Both the position numbers and the translations under genes were made by a program. Below are positions 8,594 through 17,706 of a stretch of DNA of 64,000 bases, one piece after another. The stretch is from Nitratireductor sp. XY-223 (GTDB lineage: Bacteria; Pseudomonadota; Alphaproteobacteria; Rhizobiales; Rhizobiaceae): positions 186,001-250,000 of the forward strand of contig NZ_SPNT01000005.1 in NCBI RefSeq assembly GCF_004959855.1. The letters run 5' to 3'. The notes under the pieces were generated by a model, which was not told the origin of the DNA, made no database searches, and worked only from the letters and a program-made list of their open reading frames with translations. Each line of letters opens with the position of its first letter. Positions within the stretch are counted from its first letter, which is position 1.

Positions 8594-10578
8594 GCGCCGT
8601 GGCCATATCCTCGATCCTGATCGCAAATCGCGGCGAAATCGCCTGCCGTATTATCCGCACCGCGCGTGGCCTCGGGCTGCGCACGATCGCCGTCTATTCG
8701 GAGGCGGACCGCGGCGCACCGCATGCCGTCATGGCGGACGAAGCCGTCATGATCGGGCCGGCGCCGGTTGGCGAAAGCTACCTGCGCTCGGACCGCATCA
8801 TAGAAGCGGCACAGGCGACACGCGCCGACGCCATCCATCCCGGTTACGGGTTCCTGTCCGAGAACGAGGCTTTTGCCGAGGCTGTCGACAATGCCGGGCT
8901 GGTCTTCATCGGACCGCCCGCCAAGGCCATCTACCTGATGGGCAACAAGGCCGAGGCGAAGCGGCGCATGCTGGCGGCAGGCGTTCCCTGCGTTCCGGGC
9001 TACGAGGGCGACGACCAGGACGACCTGGCCTTTGCCGAGGCGGCCCAGGACATCGGATATCCGGTCATGGTCAAGGCCGCCGCCGGCGGCGGTGGGCGCG
9101 GCATGCGGCTTGTCGATGAGGCCGGCGAACTCGCCGACGCGCTCGGCCTCGCCCGTTCGGAGGCCGCCAGCGCATTCGGTTCCGACGAACTGATCCTGGA
9201 AAAGGCGGTCCTGCGGCCGCGCCATGTCGAAATACAGGTGTTCGCCGACAAGCACGGCAATTTCATACATCTCGGCGAGCGGGACTGTTCCGTCCAGCGG
9301 CGGCACCAGAAGGTCATCGAGGAGGCCCCCTGCCCGGTGATGACCGAGGATCTGCGCGCCGCCATGGGCAGCGCCGCCGTCGACGCCGCGAAGGCTGTCG
9401 ATTACCGCGGCGCCGGCACGGTCGAATTCCTGCTCGATGCCGCCGGCGACTTTTATTTCCTGGAGATGAACACCCGTCTCCAGGTGGAGCATCCGGTCAC
9501 TGAAATGATCACCGGTCTCGATCTTGTCGCCATGCAGATCGCGGTGGCGCAGGGCGAGGAGCTGCCGTTGCGACAGGACGACCTGAAGCTGAACGGCCAC
9601 GCCATCGAGGCGCGACTCTATGCGGAGGACCCGTCGCGCGACTATCTGCCGGCGACCGGCCGCATCGACCTGTGGCGTCCGGCGGCGGGAGAGGGCGTGC
9701 GTGTCGACGCCGGTGTCGCGACCGGGATGGAGGTGTCGCCCTATTACGATCCGATGCTGGCCAAGGTCATCGCCTGGGGCGAGACGCGGGATGTGGCGCG
9801 CACACGCCTCGTCCGGGCACTCAAGGAATCCGCGCTTCTGGGACCGACAACGAACAGCTCGTTCCTCGTGGATATTTTGCAGCGGGACGCCTTCATCCAT
9901 GGGGAGGCGACGACCGCTTTCCTCGATGAATTCTATACGGGCGGCTTTGTCGCGGACGAGCCGGGCGGCGCTGATGTGGCGCTCGCCGCCGCGCTGCTGC
10001 TCGACGACGATCGCGATGCCGCGTTCGCGGCCGCCGGTTACGTATCGGCGACGCAGCTCGGCTGGTCGAGCGCCCCGCTTTCGCCGATCCCCCTTCACCT
10101 GACGACCGACCGGGGTGTTTTCGACATCGGCGCCGAATGCCTCGGCGCAGTGTGGTCGGTAACGGTGGGCGACGACCTTTTCGCTGTCGCACTCGGGCAG
10201 CGGACGGACCATGCGGTCCGCGCGCGGATCAACGGCCGGACAATCGACGCCGTCGCCGCGATCAGCGGCAGCGACATCGGGCTGTCGGTCTCGGGAAAAT
10301 GCTTCCGTTTCCATCGCGCCCGGCCGGGCATGGAGGACGACGCGGCGGGCTCAAGCGGGCGGGTGGTCGCGCCGATGCCCGGGCTTGTTGTCGACATTCT
10401 GGTGAAGAAGGGCCAGAAGGTCGCCAGGGGCGATGCGCTTGCCGTACTGGAAGCGATGAAAATGCAGCACCAGATCGCCGCGCCGATCGATGGCGTGGTG
10501 ACCGGCATCGATGCCTCGAAGGGCGACCAGCTCGCCTCCGGCGACCTGATGATCGATATCGGCGACGCGGCCGAATGA
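8590..10578 (+). CDS. Acyl-CoA carboxylase, biotin carboxylase/carrier (alpha) subunit
   Basis: About 662 residues. An N-terminal biotin carboxylase begins SSILIANRGEIACRIIRTARGLG, with the ATP-grasp loop AAAGGGGRGMR and the MNTRLQVEHPVTE segment. A linker domain follows, then a C-terminal biotinyl domain with the lysine motif VLEAMKMQ near residue 623. It carboxylates its own biotin and hands the carboxyl group to the beta subunit. Start choice is uncertain: GTG 8590 overlaps the hydratase stop (GTGA), while ATG 8578 or GTG 8599 are possible. Length and domains match AtuF/LiuD. Confidence 0.92.
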   Translation: MSAVAISSILIANRGEIACRIIRTARGLGLRTIAVYSEADRGAPHAVMADEAVMIGPAPVGESYLRSDRIIEAAQATRADAIHPGYGFLSENEAFAEAVDNAGLVFIGPPAKAIYLMGNKAEAKRRMLAAGVPCVPGYEGDDQDDLAFAEAAQDIGYPVMVKAAAGGGGRGMRLVDEAGELADALGLARSEAASAFGSDELILEKAVLRPRHVEIQVFADKHGNFIHLGERDCSVQRRHQKVIEEAPCPVMTEDLRAAMGSAAVDAAKAVDYRGAGTVEFLLDAAGDFYFLEMNTRLQVEHPVTEMITGLDLVAMQIAVAQGEELPLRQDDLKLNGHAIEARLYAEDPSRDYLPATGRIDLWRPAAGEGVRVDAGVATGMEVSPYYDPMLAKVIAWGETRDVARTRLVRALKESALLGPTTNSSFLVDILQRDAFIHGEATTAFLDEFYTGGFVADEPGGADVALAAALLLDDDRDAAFAAAGYVSATQLGWSSAPLSPIPLHLTTDRGVFDIGAECLGAVWSVTVGDDLFAVALGQRTDHAVRARINGRTIDAVAAISGSDIGLSVSGKCFRFHRARPGMEDDAAGSSGRVVAPMPGLVVDILVKKGQKVARGDALAVLEAMKMQHQIAAPIDGVVTGIDASKGDQLASGDLMIDIGDAAE

Positions 10579-10595
10579 CCGGCAAGGAGAGTTAA

Positions 10596-11390
10596 ATGGA
10601 GCAGGCGCAGGATTTTCTCGAAGAGAGCGAGGCGCTGGCCGAAATCCTGTGCGGCCTTGCCGACGGCGAATTCGACCAGCCAACGCAGTTCAAGGGCTGG
10701 ACCGTCAACGACGTGCTGGTTCACCTGCACTACTGGAACCGGGCAGCGGATCTCTCGGTGACCGCTCCTGACGCCTTCAGCGATGAACTGAACGAACTTG
10801 TCAAAGCCCTCGGCGGTGGCAGCTTGCGTGACTACGAGAATGCAAGGATAAGCGAGCGGGGACGCGCACTGCTATCCGCGTGGCGGGAGCTCTACACGGA
10901 CATGGCCGCACGCTGGTCGAAGCTCGACCCGAAACTGCGGGTCAAATGGGCGGGGCCGGAAATGTCGTTGCGCTCGTCCACGACTGCCCGGCAGATGGAG
11001 ACCTGGGCACACGGCCAGGAGGTCTTCGACCTGCTCGGCGCGGAGCGGCGGGAAACCGATCGCATCCGCAACATCATCGTCCTCGGCGTCAACACCTTCG
11101 GCTGGGCCTTCAAGGTGCGCGGATGGGATATACCGGAACACATGCCCCATCTTCGCCTCACGCTGCCATCCGGCGCTATCGCGGAATTCGGCGAGCCGGG
11201 AGGAGCCGGCAGCATCACGGGGTCGGCGGTCGGGTTTGCACAGGTGGTCACCCAGACGCGCAACGTCGCCGATACCGATCTTGTTGTCGAAGGAACCGTT
11301 GCGACCCGGTGGATGGAAAACGCCCAGTGCTTCGCCGGTCCGCCGGAAACGCCGCCGGCCCCCGGCAGCCGGTTCCGGCGAACGGGGTGA
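10596..11390 (+). CDS. TIGR03084-like, DinB/maleylpyruvate-isomerase-type protein
   Basis: 264 residues with a very good ribosome site (AAGGAGAG). The N-terminal ~170 residues look like the metal-binding four-helix bundle of the DinB/mycothiol-dependent maleylpyruvate isomerase group: GWTVNDVLVHLHYWNRAAD supplies one histidine region and METWAHGQEVFD another. I recall it as the TIGR03084 family, which is often found beside AtuA-type genes. The catalytic role is unknown; a hydrolase or isomerase acting on a pathway intermediate is a guess. It is the last gene of the operon and converges on the iclR-type gene 18 bases away. Confidence 0.78.
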   Translation: MEQAQDFLEESEALAEILCGLADGEFDQPTQFKGWTVNDVLVHLHYWNRAADLSVTAPDAFSDELNELVKALGGGSLRDYENARISERGRALLSAWRELYTDMAARWSKLDPKLRVKWAGPEMSLRSSTTARQMETWAHGQEVFDLLGAERRETDRIRNIIVLGVNTFGWAFKVRGWDIPEHMPHLRLTLPSGAIAEFGEPGGAGSITGSAVGFAQVVTQTRNVADTDLVVEGTVATRWMENAQCFAGPPETPPAPGSRFRRTG

Positions 11391-11408
11391 ACTTGCCAGC
11401 GGACCCGG

Positions 11409-12206
11409 TCAGTCTTCCGTAAGGGTCTGGGTCAGCCTGCCGGCCGCCTCGACCAGCACGCTTTTGCGCTCCAGCATGTTATCAACGTTCAGGCGAACGG
11501 TGGGGCCGTGGAAGGCCAGCGCCGCCATAAAGCGATTTTGCCTGTCACGCACCGGAACGGCGATGGCCACCATGCCCTCCATGAACTCCTCGCGGTCGAG
11601 GGCATAGCCCTGGCGGGCAATCTGCTTGAGTTCGGCCAGCAGTTTTTCCCTGTCGGTGATGGTATTGGGCGTGCACGGCTCAAGGGGGATGGAATCGACC
11701 ATGACCTTCCTGGCACCGGGTGACAGGGTCGACATGAAGGTCTTGCCGCTCGCGGTGCAGTGGAACGGGACATGCGTTCCGATCGGCAGCTGTACACGAA
11801 ACGGCCAGTCGGTTTCCACGCGGTCCTTGTAGCTCATGCCGGCCTCTTCCGGGACGACGAAATTTACCGTCTCGCCGACCGTGGCCGCGACATCCTGCAG
11901 GATCTGGTGGCGCGCAATGTGCACCCGCGATGCATGCAGGATGCCCGATGCCATCGCGCGCAGCCGCCGTGCCGGCCGCAGTTTCTTGCCGTCCGTCTCG
12001 TAGACCAGGAACCCCTGCTCGACCAGCGTCGTGCACAGGCGGTGGATGCTCTGTTTCGGCAGGCCGAGTTCGCGGTTGATTTCCGTCGGGCTGAGCGCCG
12101 CGTCGGATCTGCCGAGGATTTCCAGGATAAGCAAGGTCCTCAAATTTGTGGCAATGCGCGTACCGGATCCGGCCTCGTTTTCATCCTGGGCAATTAAATC
12201 GTTCAT
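11409..12206 (-). CDS. IclR-family transcriptional regulator
   Basis: 265 residues. The winged helix-turn-helix covers about 22-85 (LLILEILGRSDAALSPTEIN and GLPKQSIHRLCTTLVEQGFL). The C-terminal effector domain includes GKTFMSTLSPG and GYALDREEFMEGMVAIAVPV. It is divergent from the GMC oxidoreductase/TRAP operon, so it is likely to control that operon in response to a small carboxylate or alcohol-derived metabolite (inference). Confidence 0.92.
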   Translation of the reverse strand: MNDLIAQDENEAGSGTRIATNLRTLLILEILGRSDAALSPTEINRELGLPKQSIHRLCTTLVEQGFLVYETDGKKLRPARRLRAMASGILHASRVHIARHQILQDVAATVGETVNFVVPEEAGMSYKDRVETDWPFRVQLPIGTHVPFHCTASGKTFMSTLSPGARKVMVDSIPLEPCTPNTITDREKLLAELKQIARQGYALDREEFMEGMVAIAVPVRDRQNRFMAALAFHGPTVRLNVDNMLERKSVLVEAAGRLTQTLTED

Positions 12207-12306
12207 TCGTCTGGCTCGCTCATTCCAGCGCAGATCAGCATTTTGCCCGCCGCAGGAAAAGAGTTTTCGGATGTTGCTCTCAGCACAATAACATGCTTAC
12301 CATAAT

Positions 12307-12329
12307 AAACGAGACAATAAGTCTCATTT
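12307..12329. promoter_or_regulatory. Inverted repeat in the iclR/GMC intergenic region
   Basis: Arms AAACGAGAC and GTCTCATTT are separated by AATAA. The inner 5-bp arms (GAGAC/GTCTC) are perfect and the 9-bp arms have one mismatch. It lies 25 bases before the TTG start of the oxidoreductase in an AT-rich stretch, and is a candidate operator for the IclR regulator. A terminator is unlikely between divergent genes. Confidence 0.45.
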
Positions 12330-12353
12330 TTTAACATTTTTGCGGGTTTTGGC

Positions 12354-13952
12354 TTGGAATTCGATTACGTCATCGTGGGAGCGGGCTCAGCCGGTTGCGT
12401 TTTGGCCAACCGGTTGTCGGCAGATTCGCACTGCACGGTCGCTCTGCTGGAGGCGGGCCGGCGCGACAGATCGCCATGGATTCACATTCCCGTCGGCTAC
12501 TTCAAAACGATAAAGAACCCGGCTCTGAACTGGATGTATCGGACCGAGGCCGATCCCGGGCTCAACGGACGTTCCCTCAACTGGCCGCGCGGGAAGACGC
12601 TTGGCGGCTCCAGCTCCATCAACGGCCTTTTGTATGTGCGCGGCCAGCCGCAGGACTACGACACCTGGCGCCAGCAGGGGAATGTCGGCTGGTCCTGGGA
12701 GGATGTGCTGCCGCTGTTCAAGCGCGCCGAGGCCTGGGAGGACGGTGAGAGCGCGTTGCGCGGCGGGCTAGGACCCCTTGCGGTTACCCGGTCGCGCAAG
12801 TCCTGGAAGATCGTCGATGCCTGGGTGCGCGGGGCGCAGCAGGCAGGATTTGCCTACAACCCGGACTACAACGGCGAAGAGCAGGAGGGCGTCGGCTACT
12901 TTCAATTGACCGCCAAGGATGGCCTGCGCTGTTCGTCCGCGAAGGCCTATCTGGCGCCGATCCGCGAACGCGGCAACCTCTCGGTCATGACCGGGTTCCT
13001 GACCAGCCGGGTGCTGTTCGAGGCCAAACGCGCCGTCGCCGTCGAGGGCACGCACCGCGGCGCGCAAACCGTCATCAGGGCGCGCCGGGAGATAATCCTG
13101 GCCGCCGGCGCGATCGGCTCGGCGCAGATCATGATGCTGTCGGGCGTCGGCCCCGGCGACCACCTTTCCCAGCACGGAATCAGCGTGGTCCATGAAAACG
13201 GTTCCGTCGGCAAGAACCTGCAGGACCATCTGCAGGCCCGGCCGGTCTACAAATGCAGTGTGCCGACCATCAATACCCGCACGCGGGGGCTGGTGAACCT
13301 GACAAAGATCGCTGCGGAATACGCCCTCAGGCGCAGCGGACCCATGACCATGGCGGCAAGCCTCGGCACCGGGTACCTCAAGACGCGCCCGGAGCTGGAG
13401 ACACCCGATATCCAGTTTCACATCCAGCCTTTCAGCGCCGACAACCCGACCACGGGCGTCGACCGCTTCGATGCGTTCACGGCATCGGTTCTGCAGCTGC
13501 GCCCGGAAAGCAGGGGCGAGATCCGGCTCAAGTCGGCGGATCCCCGCAAGCATCCGGCGATTCATCCGAACTACCTTTCGACACAGCTCGACCAGGACAC
13601 AATCGTCGAAGGCATACGCGTCGCACGGCGCATCTGCCGGCAACAGGCGATCGATGACCTGATCACGGAGGAGCATGCGCCCGGCCGGCATGTCGACGAC
13701 GACGATTATGACGGCCTGCTGGACTGGGCACGGAACACCGCGACAACGATCTATCATCCGACCGGAACCTGCCGGATGGGGGTGGACGAACAGTCGGTGG
13801 TCGATCCCCGACTGAATGTGAACGGTGTCAACAGCCTGCGGATCGCCGACTGCTCGATCATGCCGACAATCGTTTCAGGAAACACCAACGCTCCCGCGAT
13901 CATGATCGGCGAAAAGGCGTCCGACATGGTGCTGGAGGATGCGAGGGCGTGA
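12354..13952 (+). CDS. GMC-family FAD-dependent oxidoreductase (choline dehydrogenase-like)
   Basis: 532 residues. The start codon is TTG, placed so that the FAD fold begins at once (EFDYVIVGAGSAGCVLANRLS). Other GMC signatures are GGSSSINGLLYVRGQPQDYD (about 83-102), SAGAIGSAQIMMLSG-like AAGAIGSAQIMMLSGVGP, and the C-terminal YHPTGTCRMG with SGNTNAPAIMIGEKASDM, which carry the usual His/Asn active-site pair. Such enzymes oxidise primary alcohols. No signal peptide is visible, so it is cytoplasmic or membrane-associated. It is followed by TRAP transporter genes and likely oxidises the imported compound. The substrate is unknown. Confidence 0.9.
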   Translation: MEFDYVIVGAGSAGCVLANRLSADSHCTVALLEAGRRDRSPWIHIPVGYFKTIKNPALNWMYRTEADPGLNGRSLNWPRGKTLGGSSSINGLLYVRGQPQDYDTWRQQGNVGWSWEDVLPLFKRAEAWEDGESALRGGLGPLAVTRSRKSWKIVDAWVRGAQQAGFAYNPDYNGEEQEGVGYFQLTAKDGLRCSSAKAYLAPIRERGNLSVMTGFLTSRVLFEAKRAVAVEGTHRGAQTVIRARREIILAAGAIGSAQIMMLSGVGPGDHLSQHGISVVHENGSVGKNLQDHLQARPVYKCSVPTINTRTRGLVNLTKIAAEYALRRSGPMTMAASLGTGYLKTRPELETPDIQFHIQPFSADNPTTGVDRFDAFTASVLQLRPESRGEIRLKSADPRKHPAIHPNYLSTQLDQDTIVEGIRVARRICRQQAIDDLITEEHAPGRHVDDDDYDGLLDWARNTATTIYHPTGTCRMGVDEQSVVDPRLNVNGVNSLRIADCSIMPTIVSGNTNAPAIMIGEKASDMVLEDARA

Positions 13953-14081
13953 TCGATGCGAACGCAAACACCGGAACCGTTCTCCGACAAGACAGCCAGA
14001 ACCCGGCATTTTCTGCCTTCAGTGGCGGGTGGTTGGAATGAAAGCAGAGAAGGCCATAAAACAAGGAATGGGAGGATAATC

Positions 14082-15194
14082 ATGTCTTTGTTGAACAAAC
14101 TCTCTACGGGAATCGGTGCCTCGGCGCTGGCTCTTTCCATGCTGGCGGGCACGGCCTTGGCCGACCCCGTAACCATACGCGTGCAATCGGTGATTTCGGC
14201 CAAGGCGGACGAAGTGAAGATGCTGCAGGAATTCGCCGACGACGTGGCGGCCCTGACGGCCAACGATCCGGTGACCATCGAGATCCTGCCGGCCGGCGCC
14301 GTCGTCGGCGTGCGCGAAACCCTCGATGCGGTCGACAAGGGACTGGTCGAGGGCGGCTTCGCATGGACCCACTACTGGTCCGGCAAGCATCCGGCCGCCA
14401 TGCTGTTCGGATCTCCCGTCGCCGGCGCCGGTGTCGGCATCGACAACATCGCCTTCCTGTCCTGGTTCCAGTACGGCGGCGGCAAGGAACTCTACGACCG
14501 GCTGTGGGACGAGATGGGCGTCAACGTGAAGGGCTTCATGCTGCAGCCCGTCGGCCCCGAGGCCCTTGGCTGGTTCAAGGAACCGATCACCTCGATGGAC
14601 GACTTCCGCAAATACCGCTTCCGCACGCCGCCCGGCATTCCGGGTCAGACCTACAAGGACATTGGCGTGGCCTCCGTCGCCATGGGCGGCGGCGACATCC
14701 TGCCGGCGCTTGAAAAAGGCACGATCGACGCGGCCGAATGGTGCTGCCCGAAACCGGATTCCGTCTTCGGGTTCCAGAAGGTCCTGAAGCACTACTACCT
14801 GCAAGGCCTGCACCAGGTGGTGGTGAACGCCGACCTCTACATCAACGGCGACGTCTACGATTCGCTGACTGATCACCAGAAGAAGGCGCTGGAGGTGGCC
14901 GCCAACGCGTCCCTTTCGAAGGCGATGAGCTACCGGATCCTGGAAAACGGCAAAGCGCTGAAAGACCTTACCGAGAACCATGGCGTGCAGCTTCACGATA
15001 CGCCGGCCGACTACTTCCCGGAATATATGAACGCCGCGCGTGCGACACTGGAGAAGAACGCGGCTGAAAACGAGTTCTTCGCAGAGGTGTGGCAGAGCCA
15101 GAAGGACTTTGCCGAGATCGCGGTGCCGTTCTGGGCCGGCTCGCAGGCCTCCAATGCGGCGCTCGGCAAGGCCTTTGCCGACAGTCTGAAATAA
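14082..15194 (+). CDS. dctP: TRAP transporter substrate-binding protein, DctP/TakP type
   Basis: 370 residues with a signal peptide (MSLLNKLSTGIGASALALSM..., cleavage after ALA near residue 27) and a strong ribosome site (GGGAGGAT). The start at 14082 was chosen on both counts; the frame is open further upstream. The mature protein has the DctP fold, with the substrate-arginine segment FRKYRFRTPPGIPG and a late EWCCPKPDSVFGFQKVLK segment resembling TakP/2-oxo-acid-type binding proteins, though the double cysteine is unusual. It captures the ligand in the periplasm for the QM subunit encoded next. A carboxylate ligand is likely from the family. Confidence 0.92.
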   Translation: MSLLNKLSTGIGASALALSMLAGTALADPVTIRVQSVISAKADEVKMLQEFADDVAALTANDPVTIEILPAGAVVGVRETLDAVDKGLVEGGFAWTHYWSGKHPAAMLFGSPVAGAGVGIDNIAFLSWFQYGGGKELYDRLWDEMGVNVKGFMLQPVGPEALGWFKEPITSMDDFRKYRFRTPPGIPGQTYKDIGVASVAMGGGDILPALEKGTIDAAEWCCPKPDSVFGFQKVLKHYYLQGLHQVVVNADLYINGDVYDSLTDHQKKALEVAANASLSKAMSYRILENGKALKDLTENHGVQLHDTPADYFPEYMNAARATLEKNAAENEFFAEVWQSQKDFAEIAVPFWAGSQASNAALGKAFADSLK

Positions 15195-15211
15195 CGGCTG
15201 GCCCGAAACAG

Positions 15212-15237
15212 TCGGCGGGCCCGGTCGGGCCCGCCGA
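15212..15237 (+). promoter_or_regulatory. Perfect 12-bp stem-loop between dctP and dctQM
   Basis: Arms TCGGCGGGCCCG and CGGGCCCGCCGA are perfect complements around GT, starting 17 bases after the dctP stop. There is no T tract, so it is more likely a 3' mRNA-stabilising or partial-attenuation element that raises binding-protein output over membrane subunits than a full terminator (inference). Confidence 0.65.
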
Positions 15238-15302
15238 AATCCTTCAACGCGCGGCCGCGGAACGCGCTTGAGGCGGGAATGGAATGCAGGGGGAGAGCCG
15301 AA

Positions 15303-17648
15303 ATGGCTGAGGACGTCAACCCGGAAGGGCTCGAAACGGCCGATGAGCTGATTGCCGAACGGCGGGCCGCAATGCCGGGGCAGACGCCGGATACAATGAC
15401 GTCCTGGCAGCGTCCCATCACCGCATTCATCGACATAACCAACCTGTGGGCCGGGCGGCTGACATGCCTGCTGCTGATCCCGCTGATATTCGTCATGGTG
15501 TTCGAGGTGGTGTCGCGCACCCTGTTCGGAACCCTGACGGACTGGGGCATGAACGACCTCGCCATCCGCCTCGGTCTCGGGCCGACGCTGTGGTCCTACG
15601 ATCTGTCGCGCATGCTGGGCGGTGTCCTGTTCATGCTGGCCGCGGGCTATGCGCTGCTGCGCGGCGTGCATATCCGCGCCGATTTCCTGTTCCGCAGCTG
15701 GTCGCCCAAGACACAGGCGACCGTCGACGCGACGCTCTACCTTGCCTTCTATTTTCCGGCGATGCTGTTCTTCTTCTGGACCGCGGCCGATTTCTGGCTC
15801 GACGCCTTCGAGAAGAACGAGCGGGCCATGGACACGACCTGGGCGCCCATATTGTGGCCGGCGCGCCTCGCCATGCCGATCGGCGCCGTCCTTTTGATCC
15901 TGCAGGGCATCGCGGAACTGTTCCGGGCCTTCGATCAGATGGGCAAGGAGCGCGAACGCCTGTTCGTGCGCATCCTGCCCTTCTACCTCATCATCCTGGC
16001 ACTGGTATTCGCGGCCACGTTCTTCCCGAAGGTCGTGCCTTTCGATGACTGGTGGGAGGCGTTCGCGGGCGGCGGCGCCTTCGCGCTGCAAAAATCGACC
16101 ATCGGCTTGCTGATGCTGGCGGCCATGCTGTTCTCCATCTTCGTGGGCTTTCCCATATCGTTCACGCTGATCTTCCTGGCCTTCACCTTCGGCGCATGGG
16201 GCTCCGGCAGCGCCGTCACCTTCTTCCTGATGACGCTGCAGGTGAATTCGACCATGCTGGACGACCAGCTGGTCGCCGTGCCGTTGTTCATCTTCATGGG
16301 CATACTGATGGAACAGGCGGGGTTGATGGAGCGGCTGTTCAAGGCGGTGCAGTTGATGATGTCGCGCACCCGCGGCGCGCTGTTCATCGCAGTTTTGTTC
16401 GTCTCCACCATCTTCGCCGCGGCGACCGGCATCGTCGGCGCGTCGGTGACCATCCTCGGCATCATGGCGGCGCGCACCATGAACAAATCGGGCTATGATG
16501 TCAGGCTTGCCGCCGGAACGATCACCGCCGGCGGCACGCTCGGCATCCTCATTCCGCCGTCGATCATGCTGATCGTCATGGGACCCGTGCTGGAGATTCC
16601 GGTCACCGATCTCTTCCGGGCGGCGATCGTTCCGGGTCTGCTGCTTGCGGTGCTCTACATGCTCTATTCGCTCGGGCGCTGCTGGATCAACCCGTCCCTC
16701 GGACCCATCCTGCCGGCGGACGAGCAGCCGGAAACCTCGCCCTACTACCTGATCGAAGTTACCGCCGTGGTCGCATCCATTTTTGTCCTGGGTTGGCTGA
16801 TCGTGGCCGGCGCATCGGGCAACCTGGCGGTATTCCCGCTGGCCGGCCTCGTCATCCCGCTGGTCTGGATCGGCGTGATGTTCGGGGTTTACCGCTGGAC
16901 GCGGACACACCGGCCGGGCGGCTTCTACTTTTCCGACCTTTGGTACGAGTTCTTCATGGGGCTGGTGCCGCCGACGATCCTGATCGCCTTCGCGCTCGGA
17001 TCCATTCTGGCCGGCTGGGCGACCCCGGCGGAAGCATCCGCCTGCGGCGCGCTCGGCGCCGTCGTGCTGTCGCTGGCCTATCGCAAACTCACCGTCGAGC
17101 GGTTCTACGACGCGCTGATAAAGACCCTGGAAATCACGGTCCTGATCATGTTCCTCGTGGCCGCATCGAACTTTTTCGGCGCCGTGTTCTCCAATCTCGG
17201 CACGCCGAAGATGCTCACCGAGCTGCTGCTGTCGATGGAGTTTTCGGTGGCGATCATGCTGATCTTCGTGATGGCGCTGGTGTTCCTGCTCGGCTGGCCG
17301 CTGGAGTGGGTGCCGATCGTTCTCATCATCGTGCCCATCCTGGTGCCTTTGCTGGAGCAGATGGGCGTCAACCTGCTGTGGTTCGCCATTCTGGTGGCGG
17401 TCAATCTGCAGACCGCGTGGCTGTCGCCGCCGGTTGCGCTATCGGCCTATTTCCTCAAGGGCGTGGTGCCGCAATGGGACCTGAAAGACATCTATTTCGG
17501 CATGATGCAGTTCATGGTGATCCAGCTCATCGGCCTCGTGCTGATCTTCCTGCTTCCGGGCTTCGTCCTGTGGCTTCCGGACTGGCTGTCGGCGGCGGGT
17601 GCAAAACCGTTCTTTTCCTATGTCGGCTATGTGACGCCGGGCAATTGA
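15303..17648 (+). CDS. TRAP transporter fused permease, DctQM
   Basis: 781 residues. Residues 1-210 or so form the small four-helix DctQ subunit, with the transmembrane stretch LTCLLLIPLIFVMVFEVVSR and the HIRADFLF motif. From about 255 the DctM domain follows, with 12-13 membrane segments and the family motif GGTLGILIPPSIMLIVMG. DctM is the Na+/H+-coupled translocator. Many TRAP systems encode Q and M separately, so this is a natural fusion. The start at 15303 was chosen for its GGGGGAGAG ribosome site; ATG 15279 is an in-frame alternative without one. It lies in one operon with dctP. Confidence 0.92.
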   Translation: MAEDVNPEGLETADELIAERRAAMPGQTPDTMTSWQRPITAFIDITNLWAGRLTCLLLIPLIFVMVFEVVSRTLFGTLTDWGMNDLAIRLGLGPTLWSYDLSRMLGGVLFMLAAGYALLRGVHIRADFLFRSWSPKTQATVDATLYLAFYFPAMLFFFWTAADFWLDAFEKNERAMDTTWAPILWPARLAMPIGAVLLILQGIAELFRAFDQMGKERERLFVRILPFYLIILALVFAATFFPKVVPFDDWWEAFAGGGAFALQKSTIGLLMLAAMLFSIFVGFPISFTLIFLAFTFGAWGSGSAVTFFLMTLQVNSTMLDDQLVAVPLFIFMGILMEQAGLMERLFKAVQLMMSRTRGALFIAVLFVSTIFAAATGIVGASVTILGIMAARTMNKSGYDVRLAAGTITAGGTLGILIPPSIMLIVMGPVLEIPVTDLFRAAIVPGLLLAVLYMLYSLGRCWINPSLGPILPADEQPETSPYYLIEVTAVVASIFVLGWLIVAGASGNLAVFPLAGLVIPLVWIGVMFGVYRWTRTHRPGGFYFSDLWYEFFMGLVPPTILIAFALGSILAGWATPAEASACGALGAVVLSLAYRKLTVERFYDALIKTLEITVLIMFLVAASNFFGAVFSNLGTPKMLTELLLSMEFSVAIMLIFVMALVFLLGWPLEWVPIVLIIVPILVPLLEQMGVNLLWFAILVAVNLQTAWLSPPVALSAYFLKGVVPQWDLKDIYFGMMQFMVIQLIGLVLIFLLPGFVLWLPDWLSAAGAKPFFSYVGYVTPGN

Positions 17649-17706
17649 CGGCGGGGCCCCTGCTCCGCCGCCGATTCGCAATACCAATCAGACAGGAGTC
17701 TGCGTA

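Noticed and set aside
7858-10314. An 818-codon minus-strand frame opposite the hydratase and biotin carboxylase genes
   Set aside because: No recognisable family and shadow-like composition; the plus-strand proteins carry clear motifs.
14019-16910. A 963-codon open frame on the minus strand across dctP and dctQM
   Set aside because: It is rich in Arg, His, Asp and Gly with no domain, and lies opposite two strong genes. It is a high-GC antisense shadow.
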